A stretch of 64,000 bases of DNA from Engraulis encrasicolus (taxonomy: Eukaryota > Chordata > Actinopteri > Clupeiformes > Engraulidae), in contig NC_085862.1 in NCBI RefSeq assembly GCF_034702125.1, positions 11,595,738 to 11,659,737 of the forward strand. Reading direction: 5' to 3'. Position numbers and translations under genes: made by a program. Positions 23,493 through 35,400 of the stretch are shown piece after piece; the first letter of the stretch is position 1; every line of letters begins with the position of its first letter. The notes beneath the pieces were generated by a model. It had not been told where the DNA came from, did no database searches, and saw only the letters and a program-made list of their open reading frames with translations.

Positions 23493-26400
23493 CCTTCACA
23501 CATTAACACATCAGCTCTAGAGGCTGCCGTATGGTGCCGGGAATCACGTGAGAGCACACACACACACTGGATGTCATTGTAACTTATCCCAATTTTATAA
23601 CATTGAAATTTAAAGGAAGACTGTGCTCTTGAAAGGTGTTCTCAAATCTTAAGACTTCTATACAATTATTTGTTCCACAAGATGTCCCACACTAAGCCTT
23701 ACATCCGGAAGAAAGCTGTGCTGATCATGTACAAGGTGTTCCTGAAGTACCCCGAGTCTCTGCGGCCAGCGTTTCCCAGGCTGAAGGAGAAACTAGAGGA
23801 TCCTGATCCAGGTGAGATGTTATTATTCATTTACTTGATGATACTTTATCATCAAAAGGCCTGAATCTATTAATTATTTGAAAATGCCCACTTGTTTAAT
23901 TGGCAGGTGTCCAGTCGGCAGCAGTGAATGTCATCTGTGAGCTGGCCAGAAGAAATCCCAAGAACTACTTGTCTCTTGCCCCCCTCTTCTTCAAGCTGAT
24001 GACCTCCTCTACCAACAACTGGGTGCTGATTAAAATCATTAAACTGGTAAGTTTTTTTGATGGTTGTGGTGTGGCGGGGGGACCAAGTCTCGAACAGAGA
24101 TTTGAAAGTTGATGATAATCAGGCAAATGGAATGTACCCCTTGGGTTGAAATCAAGCCATGGTAAATTGCTTGGGGTAAATATTTACATTAGCGTGGGGG
24201 GATGTTGAATTAACCTAAATATAATTTAACAGTTAGCAAACTGCACCAATGGTCCTGTGGCATTAGTCTCTCCCACCACAAGATACCAAAGCTGACGAGC
24301 TATTATTCGTTACTATTATTGTGGACGTAGTCTGCATTTTCATTGACCTTAATGCCAATTGGGACTTAAATGGCACACACACAGTGATTTTGTAGTATTT
24401 TTACATAACTCATTATGTTGATTGTAGTATTTTTACATTACTCATTATTTTGATTGATTGATCTTCAGTTTGGAGCCCTCACACCACTTGAGCCACGACT
24501 AGGGAAGAAGCTGATTGAACCACTCACCAACCTCATTCACAGGTACAGTGGGCTACAAGCCATCATTATTTTTATGGAATTGTGTCAGATATTTGACAAA
24601 TGAGCCACACTGACTTTTTCTCTTTTTTTTCCTCGTCACAGCACTTCTGCCATGTCCCTTTTATATGAATGTGTGAACACTGTCATTGCAGGTTAGTATG
24701 ACAGTAATCTTGCAGAGCCAAATATATGCTTAAAGCGATTCCGCATCATTTCTGTTATGAGCTCACTTTGCACCTCCCCTTGAGTTAAGTTGCGTACTGG
24801 GCCAAATAGAAGACGACCCTGAATATAAGATATAGGATCTACAAATTTGCTGTGGACAAAACAATTTCTTTGCATCTGCTTTATCGAGTGTTCTGGCATT
24901 GTTGTGAAGGGTAATGGGCGAATCATTCAGATTGAGTGAAAACATTAGTCAAAACATTAGGCGCTATTTTGTCTAGTCCGCGGAAATAAGATGACACCCC
25001 ATTCTACAGCACTATTTTTAGAACAATAAAGAGTGTTGTACTCGGGTCAATATGGTTACTCACTTGTATACTTTTTCTATACTTCGAGCCGTTCTGGGAC
25101 TAGCTGGTGCCATAACACTCAATGGTAATTGCTAGCTCGGAACTAGAAGTAACATAAACGGTCTTAAAGTGATACTGTCCCATTTTTGGAAATAAGCTTA
25201 TTTTACACCTCCCATTGAGTTAAATAATAGGCTTTTACCATTCTCCTGTACTTCCAATCGTTTTCTAGTTATGGTAGTGCACATTTCACCTCCAAGCTAA
25301 CAGTTAACATTGAGTCCTATGAGACCAGTTAGCCGTGAGCTGGTCTCATAGGACTCAATGTTAACTGCTATCATGTAGGTAAAATTTGCACTGCCATACC
25401 CAGAGATTGGTTCAAAGTACAGATGAACGGTAAAACCCTATTTAACTCAAGCGAGGTGTAAAATAAGCTTATTTCCAAAAATGGGACCGTATCACTTTAA
25501 GACAACGGCTAGAAGAGCAGGAGAAAGATATAGCTCAAGTTGCCACAGACCAAGAAAGAACATATTATTTCATAAGCAATTACTTACCTTAATCTTTACC
25601 TTATCTTGCCTTTGCTACGGAGGGCTTAAAGAAGTAATCAAATCAATGTTGTGCCGTAACCGGCCAGTTATACTAGACCCCTACAGGTGTTGATGAATGC
25701 CTGCACTTTTAACACGATTCAATGTGGACATAAACAATGAAGTGCGGTGCAACGGTCGCAACAGACATCAACAGTTGGGGCACGATGTGAGACTGATGCT
25801 TAACTTAAAGTTCAAAATGAATTGGAACTGGAATTGAAAGTGTTGACACTATGAAGTGTTTGTTTTGCAGTTTTGATATCGCTGTCCTCTGGGATGCCCA
25901 ACCACAGTGCTAGTATTCAGGTATGGTGTAGTCCTCCAGTGTCCCTATAGTGGCGCACCTTAATCCTTTCCACTCCAGTTTATTATTGAGGAAATCGCTT
26001 CACTTTTCCCCCTGTAACACTGGTAGAATGTTGAACAATTCTGAATCACAGCTCTTCAAAGAAATGAATAATATAGTATTACCGGTTCTACTGTTTTAGA
26101 TAACTTATGAAGCCTACTTTGCATACTATTTATGTTTGCCTGCCAAAAACATTTCAGTCTGGTGTGGAAAGGCTTATGGTGAATGGTACTATATTTCCTT
26201 ACCTTCTCTCCCTCTCTCTCTCTCTCTTGCTCTCTCTCTCTCTACCTCTCTCTTTCTCTCTATCCCTCCATCCTCCTTCCCCTGCTCCCCCTGTACGCCT
26301 CCTCCTCCTGCTATTCCTCCTACAGCTCTGTGTGCAGAAGTTGCGAATCCTGATCGAAGACTCGGACCAGAACTGTGAGCCCTCTGTCAATGCCTGCAGT

Positions 26401-29400
26401 GTGTCATTCTCTCATTGCCTGAGTGTTTTCAGTAGTTGAGTAGTTTCCATGTAGCCTGGCAAAGCCAGACTATAACGTGACGTGTATAGTCTGGGCTCGC
26501 ACCATAGGCAAAGGCTGTCGAACCAATCATTTAGCGTTCAAACTGCATCGTGACTGTGCTGAGCTCATACTGATGACTCGCTTACACAGATTTCAAAAGT
26601 GTTGAAGAGCCAGGCCAGATTCATGGCCCAGCTACAATTATTCCCTATGGTGTGAGGCTAGACCAAACCCCCCCAGGAAAATAAACTAATATTTTGCTTG
26701 TAGGGTTTGGTCTAGTTTGCTAGGTTAATGTACCCCTCAAGTCAAGTAGCTGCATAGCACCCTGCCCTGACCACGTACCATGTGTGTAGTCAGTCACCCC
26801 ACTGCAGTCAATATATCTCCATGCACAGTAAGTAACCATACACAGTCAGGGTTTATTTATTTATTTATTCAATTTGATTAATTTTTATTATATTTTAATT
26901 GTGAAATTGAACTTGTGCAGTTGCTACTGGAGCCAACACTTGGAGCTGACACTTCTGCTCCACCGTGTCCTAAACAAAACAGGAAGTTTTTGTACTCTGC
27001 AAGAGCAGCAAAATGTATTGGAAGATGAGCTTGATGCCTGATTGGATAATGTGAAAAATAAGTGTACATCAGCATCCCTCAGATAAAAGCCCAATGTTTT
27101 GTACTTTTATGCAGTATGTTAGTAATGACACAATCAATGTTTATTTGCAGTGGGGATGCCCGGACTAAAGTCCGCCTGTATAAGTCCCTCCACTTGGCGG
27201 CCATCTTTGGCCATGTCTGAGGGCAGCTATTTCGCGCAGCTATTTCTCGATATTTTTCAACTGTGCAAGTCGCATTTGCTTGCGAGATGATTGGATCAAT
27301 GACCGCGCAACTCAGTAGGCAATTGGGTCTTTTTTGCCAGGAAGTTGGGAGATGTGCAAGCATACACCATATTGACGTTACAAATCACGCCCCCGTTCAT
27401 TTCTATGGCCATTTTCTTGAGTGTTTTCGCTCGTGTATAGTGTCTTAATTAACTAAATCTCAATGGTGCTGTAGACTCCACTGACTTGAAATGCGGTGTA
27501 CCTACACTCAGACTAATGGTAGAATGCAACCATCTTTTTGGCCATAACTGGAAAAAATATTGGTGCTTTTGCTTTCTACTTTTTATGGTGAAATCCAAGC
27601 ATGAGCGTACAGTTACGTCTTTTTGAAGAATACTACTGACATGTTTTTTTATTGGATCACCTAATTGGGTAAAAAATATATCCTTATCCACCCCGTTTTT
27701 TCCACTTAAAATTTTTCCATGAAAGTCCAAGCAACAGCACCAATATTATTCCAGTTCTTTCCAAAAACATGGTTGCATGATAGCATTAGCCTGGCTGAAT
27801 TCTACTACATTGAAACAGAAACACTACTGAAAGCATTCTGGAACTGTGCATGCAACACTATCTATAATGCAGAAGTATGGGAGCATACTTGTTAATTATG
27901 AATCTTAACGGTAATAGCACCTTCTTTAGATGTTCGAACTTGAACCTTGAAATGAGTTGAACAAGTATAGTTCGCATTTGATTTTATTTGAGCATTTTAG
28001 TTTCTTTGAATGCACCTCTGAATCATCCCAGAATTACATTAATTAACTTTTTTAATTTGGGTCTATGGTGAATACAATTTTAGGGTAAAAAACAGCCAGA
28101 AAAATCAGACCGTTAGATAGCTATCACTTTTAGCGGATAGCACGTGGCCATTTTGTTACATCCAACATATCCCATTTCACTTGTGCCCTGTCTTTTTGGC
28201 CCCTGTAGCCTTGTAGAAAATGCTGCTGCCGCCACTAATTTTGAATGAACTTAATTTTTTGCATCTCGTGTTTCAGTGAAATATCTAGGTCTGTTGGCCA
28301 TGTCCAAGATCCTGAAAACTCACCCAAAGTCTGTGCAGTCGCACAAGGATCTCATTCTGCAGTGTCTCGACGATAAAGACGAGTCCATTCGGCTCCGGGC
28401 CCTGGACCTGCTCTATGGAATGGTAACATTTGCAGTCATATGCAGTACATGTTGGTTTAATACTAGTTGTGTATGTAAAACAATTATATAGTAAAGGCTT
28501 AAAAGCCTGATGTTTGTACACACTCACTGCTAAATTTCTTTCAATAACAGTCATTTAATTGTTCTTTTTTGTGTGCGCGCGTGTGTGCGCGTGTGTGTGC
28601 GTGCGCGCGCGCTTGTGTGTGTGTGCGTGCGTGTGTGTGTGCGTGTTAAATCAGGTATCTAAGAAGAACTTGATGGAGATTGTGAAGAAACTCATGCTGC
28701 ATGTGGACAAGGCAGAGGGTACAACTTACCGAGACGAGCTACTCACCAAAATCATTGACATATGCAGTCAGAGCAACTACCAGTACATCACCAACTTCGA
28801 ATGGTTGGTAACTGTTCGAAATGATCTGTTGCCTCTTTTGTTTACACACTGGGTGCCCAAATAATGTATTCATCCACTGTGTTGTTCTCGCCCCTCTAGG
28901 TACATCAGCATTTTGGTGGAGCTCACAAGGCTTGAAGGTACTCGGCACGGGCACCTCATCGCCTCCCAGATGCTGGACGTGGCCATCAGGGTCAAGGCCA
29001 TCCGAGGCTTCGCTGTGGCTCAGATGGCCACGCTACTGGACAACGCCCACCTGCTGACGGGCAACACCCAGCGCAACGGCATCTGCGAGGTGCTGTACGC
29101 CGCAGCCTGGATCTGTGGAGAGTTTTCTGAGTATGTATGGCACCCCTCCACACAAACTAATGTAAAGGCTTTACGGTAACACTTTATTTTAGGGATACAT
29201 CTATTAGCACTAATACAATGTTAATGCATAAGTACCTTGTAAGGCATGTACTAAGCAAATGCTAAGGCCTACTAGGTCCTTACTAAGGTTAAATTGGTAA
29301 TAAATCCCTTATTTTGCATGAACAAGACATTTGCGAATACATGCCTAACAAATGTTTGATTTTGCTTTGTACATGTCTTACAAGTTACTTATACAGGAAC

Positions 29401-32400
29401 ATTGTATGTATTAGTGCTTATAGATGTATCCCTAAAATGAAGTGTTACCGGCTTTACTACCCTCATTTCTGGACTGCAACACTGAAGAGCGGCGAAAAAT
29501 AAATAAAAGTTGCACATGTACAGGCCGCACTTCTGCATAATCCGCAGGTGTCCACATTTTAACATGGGACACTGTGTGAGATTTTTAGTTGTTTATTTCC
29601 AGAATTCATGCTGCCCATTCACTAATGTTACCTTTTTCATGAATACTTACCACCACCATCAAATTCTAAGTATTCATTATGACTGGAAAAATTGCACTTT
29701 TCATACATGAAAAGGGGGATCTTCTCCATGCTCGGCCATTTTGAATTAAAAAAATAGCCATTTTTAGCTGCAAAAATGACTACTTGGACCATACTAGGAA
29801 ATATTTGTTTATTACTTTGTAAACTTTCATGTAAAGATCAAATTTGGCAATAGGCAGCCCGGTTTCAATGAGCAGCATAGTTGCAGTACCTTTTTTGACC
29901 ATTTCCTGCACAGTGTCCCTTTAAGCAACATAGTAAGATGATAAAAGGGTAAGATACCCCAAACCCCGCCTATCCAATGCAAAGGCGTGTGTTCAGTTTG
30001 GTCGCCTAAGGGGGCGTTTCCTCTCAGTCTTCTCTTTCTGTGGGGTTTGTGATGTGCGCTACCGCCATCTACAGTGCTAAGGGAACTCAATTTATTCTCA
30101 GCCTAAAAGTCTCCAAAGTTCTCCTAACTGAAGGTCTCCTAAAGGATCTTTCACCCAATATCACATGGATCCAGGGAAATGACGGGCCTGATGTATCTTA
30201 CTGTCTAGTAGGATGATCTTTGGTAGAGCCAACTCCCTTTAATTTGTACTCGCCACATGCAGTAATACAAATACTAGTTGCAACATCAAATGAAGCACCA
30301 GGATTCAATGCACAACAAAAACAAAGCATAACAAACACATAGTGGCGTGGTCTGGAAATGAAGGGTTTATTTGCAAAACGGTGTATCTCCATTTTTTGAC
30401 TTTTGCATTTTATTATTGGAAATGACTGTTCAGAGGTCATATCAACCATGTGTGAATTCTTACCACTCAAATATTTTGAGAACATACTTTGTTGAGCTAT
30501 ATAAAATGCATTTTGCAATGCATTTCAATGGAATGCCCAATACAAAAATGTAAATTTCCCTACATTATATAAAATGGAGATGCACCGTTTTGCAAATAAA
30601 GTCTTCAAATGATGGACATGGATAACATTATCGTATTCAATCCCCCGATTCTTGTTCAGACATCTGGAAGACCCGAAGCAGACTCTGGAGGCGATGCTCC
30701 GTCCGAAAGTGGCGACCCTGCCAGGCCACATCCAGGCGGTGTACGTGCAGAACGCGGCCAAACTGTTTGCCACCGTGCTCAAGGGTCAGGAGGGGAACCC
30801 AGACGCGCAGGCCGTCACCCAGGAGACCAGCCAGCTGATGATTGAAAGGCTTCCACTGTTTGTGCAGAGTGCGAATCTGGAGGTGCAGGAGAGGGTGAGT
30901 CCGAATGACATACGCAACTAGGGCGGTAAATTATATTGTATCGAACTGACAAATTGCGACATGCGGAGTCATGATACTGTATCATGGTTCAAGAAGGCAG
31001 CACCATAATACGCTCTTTCAAAGTTCTGCTGCCCTTCAGTCCAGAAAACAACCACATGATACGATGTGATGGTGATTTCAAATCATCATCATTATTATTT
31101 TTGAACTTAAAAAAACAAATATTTTTTGCCTTTTGTAAGCTATTCTACCTATAAGTTATCATTGTTTTTATTTATGATTTTATTTTGCAATGTTGGCAAA
31201 TGTCACATTTCCATACACAAAATTTTTTTTGAAGATTGTAGCTTTCATATGGGCCACGTCTGTGAAGTCAATTGATTAATTGAAAGTCAGGTTATTAGCT
31301 GTTCCAACAACATGGGTTGGTGAAAAATCTAATTGGAAGAAATGTAATGACATGAACCGTGTGTGCGTGTGCGTGTGTGTTCGTGCGTGTGTGTCCCTCC
31401 ACAGGCTTCTTGTATCCTGCAGTTGGTGAAGTACATCCAAAAGTTGCAACTGAAGGAAGTTGAGGTTGCAGAGGAGGTGACGGCATTGTTTGCTGGCGAG
31501 CTCAACCCTGTGGCTCCCAAAGCTCAGAAAAAAGTGCCTATTCCTGAGGGGTGAGATCGAGACGCATGCAACAACAGAAGACATTTTTCTGGATAGGGTT
31601 TTTTTTTTTTTTTAAATTGGCGACTTGTTCTCCTGGTTTTTATAATGTGACATTATAACAAGTGCCATCACGTGTAGTAGTATCAGCATAGGACAAAATC
31701 ACTGTACCTCACATTTTTAGTGGAAAGCACATTACTTGCTCTCAGCTGGAGATAAACCTCCCCTATGCTATCTTTCTGGTGATTTCTTGATCAATTAAGC
31801 ATATTCTATCTTGCTCTGCCCTTGAAATAAAAAGGCAGCATATTTTTTAAACGATGTTAGGTATTTTAATAAGGTCCCACCTTTTAAAGGTTTTGTATTG
31901 ATGATGTGAACAAACTTACTTAATGTATTTATTTATACATGTCATTGTTTATTTTAATGAATTTTGATTTAAGTGAAATGTATTACCTTGTGTTGGTTGC
32001 AAAATAGCAACAGTTGCTTAACTTTCAAGCTAAAATGAAAGCAAACAAACATACAAACATAACTTGCTATCTAGAGAAGAGCTGACTTCCTGCGTCCACC
32101 ATTTTGTGCTTTGTAGGCTGGACCTGGATGCTTGGATTAATGAGCCGCCCTCAGAGAGCGAGTCTGAAGATGAAAAGCCCAAAGCTGTTTTTGCGAAGGA
32201 GGAACCAAAGCATTCACGAACTCGCCACACCGAAGTAGACGAGAAGGAATTGGCCAGGGTCAGTGCTCATCATTTGGACCTCACTTTTTTTCACCGATTT
32301 TCTTTTTCTTAATCGTTAATCTATGACTCAGTCATCAACCGTACAAATCAAATGAGAACAAATGAAATGTTTTTGAACAAACATTCCAATTATGTATTTT

Positions 32401-35400
32401 TTTAGGATGAATGTAGGATGGTGGCCAGAGTAGGTATTGCAACTATGCTGCCCATTTAAACTGTGTTGCCTATTGTCACATTTGATCTTTTCATGAATAT
32501 TTACTGAATACTAAACTAATATCTACTAGTATGACCAAAGTACATTACGTTTCACAGCTAAAAATAACTATTTCTGGAAATTCAAAATTGTGGACATGGA
32601 GAAGATCCACCTTTTTGTATATAAAAGTGCTATATTCTCATTCATAATGAATACTTTGAATTTGATTGTGGTGGTGAAGTCAATGCTACTTCATAATAGT
32701 CACATACCTGCCGCTGAACTAGTATGGCTACGTCAAGACTGCAGTTACAACTTGCAGCCATTTGGGATATTGGGGCAGAATAACAATACCGGTAGTTATT
32801 AAACTAGGGCTAGTCTATGTTAGTGGGTTCCTTCAGAGAATTCTCGGACTTCGGACTATTTTCTACCAAAGCTGCAATGAACCCATGGCTACATTACAGG
32901 ACAGCAGAGACAAAAGACATGCTCCGCAATAGAATATGATTTTGAAACATGATCATCAGAAGGAATTGTTACAAGCATCGTTTGTAAAAAAACAGCACTG
33001 TGTGAACATGTACCGAGAAAATATGCATCAAAGGTTGTGGTTGCGCAGCCCATTGAGTGTATTCAGAGGGAGGTTTGATAGTTAATTTTGGTCTGAACCC
33101 AATGCCTGTAATTATGAGCATTTATTTTTTCATTTTGGTGCTTGTTCAGCTGGTGGCCAAAAGCGAAGCGCGCACAAAGTGCTATTGATGAAGTCCAAAA
33201 GTTTGTAGTTGTACAATTACTTAGCTATTGTACAATAACTTCTTCATCCAAGACCTCAGAGGGGTAGACGGCTACGGAAGATGGCACTCGTGAGTGTACA
33301 TCATGTTGTGGCATTTCTTGCTACTGTTACTGTCGCGGCTAGAGTTAGGAAAAGTTTGATGAAACGGTGGGTAAATTTGGCATTTCTACGCACCTGAAAC
33401 ACAATTCTGTAATGCCAGAGTTGTTGCAGTTAGTCAAATACTTTCCTCATCTATTTAGATACATGTAAGATGTGTTGCATTTTATGTACAAGACATCTCC
33501 TGGCCCTTCACTTGCATTCACACTGCACATTTTAGTAAGTGGCTGAAAACCTGTCAACAAAAGCCACGCACCCTACAGTCAACGCGAGGGTGCAAACAAC
33601 TTTCATCTTGTGAATCTCCACGTTTTAGCGTCATAAAGAACTGGAAAGGGTTTGTTCAAAAAACGTTTGATTTGTACGGTAATGATTGATGACTTGAAAA
33701 TGATTGACTGTTAATGAAAATCAGTGAAAATATATTATTTTCATAACAACTTGGAATTTAGTGAACTATACAAACTAAACTTTATTTATTTTGCCAAAAA
33801 CCTTTTGCCTGAACAGCGGAGGGAAGCAAGGAAACAGGAGCAGGCAAACAATCCGTTCTATATCAAGGCCTCACCATCCTCACAAAAGGTACGAAAGCAA
33901 ACAACAATGCAAGGCGTGTTAATGCATACTGTGAACAGTGTTTGGGTTGTAACGCAAAGTAATGCATTAAAATAAGTGTTAAAGTGCACCGGCAGTGTGC
34001 TGGGGTAACCCAAAACTGTCAAATTTGACATTGCTCCGTAATGCTGTCAGAGCAGTGGAGCTCAGACCATGCACTAGGAATTCTCCTTAACAATAAGGTC
34101 AAGCATGCTTGGGTGCATTACATGCGTCTCAACCATGACGTTAGTGTTTGGGGCCAAATTAGTTCACAACGCCTATCCAGATCATCGGTAGGCTATGGTA
34201 AGAAGATCCGCCGAAGTCCGCCCCACCAAAGCAATGGTTTTACTGCAACTTTTGCAATCTGACAACTGATCATTACTTGCAAGATCACAGAGGCTTAATC
34301 GCTTCTTGAGTGAAATGTTTTTTCCCCCTGTATCATCAACTGTTGGTCAGACATCATGCACGTAAAGAACAGTGTTATGATAAAGTTATAAAGATTGCAA
34401 TGGCATTTCAACTAACACTAACACTCTTGGTATGGTTCACATCACACCAAATGCACGTGAGTTGACTGTAGTGGACCCTAAAGCTTTGAACATAATTTGT
34501 GTTATTTGATTTTCAGTTATTTGATTAAATGGCTGGACCCAGGAGGCAGGAGTTGTTTTTATTCTTTCTGATCAAGTCTACATCAAACCAAATTCAAATT
34601 AAGTGTTTGCAATGAACTGACCATGATTGCAATGGTGTTGTGTACTCACTTTTTTAGCAGATGTACCTTTACAAGCGACAAACTGACATGGTGAAGATGG
34701 CTTAGTTTTGTATGTTTTACTGTTGCTGTTGTTTTTTTTGTTTTTTTTTAGATTTATCAGGAAGCTTCAGGTGTGGAACACATTCCAGTGGTGCAGATTG
34801 ACCTCAGTGTGCCTCTGAAAGTGCCAGGTACACAGACCCGCTTTTCATTAATACTGCCTCAAGATATCCCATGTTCGCGCTAAGCCCCCCACATTTGGGC
34901 TTGCATGCCCATGGGGACCCCGGTTCGAGTCCGGACGGGGTCATTTCCCAACCCTACCCCATCTCTTTCCACATTCACTTCCTGTCACTCTCCACTGTCC
35001 TATCTGCAATAAAGGCAAAAAGCCCATAAAATATCTTAAAAAAAAAAAAAAAAAGATATCCCATGTTTACACTCCGAAGCTTGTGTATCAAGAAATGGTA
35101 TCTAGAACACTAGATGTCCCTTTGACTAACCCTGTCTCAGTTTCTCCATTGTACGGAGGTATAGCTGCTTTTCTGGTTAATTGGCAAACATATATGGGGG
35201 GGCAGCCATGGCCTAGTGGTTAGAGAGTTGGTCTTTCAATCTAGGGGTTGCCGGTTCGAATCCCCCACGACCTCTCCCTACACCTCCATCCATGGCTGAA
35301 GTGCCCTTGAGCAAGGCACCTAACCCCACATTGCTCCAGGGACTGTAACCAATACCCTGAAAAATAATAGTTGTAAGTCGCTTTGAACAAATGAAAGTGT

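Noticed and set aside
35199..35275. Possible tRNA gene (A and B boxes)
   Set aside because: The tRNA-like head is continuous with a SINE core and tail, and the same holds at 34876, 54955 and 56936.
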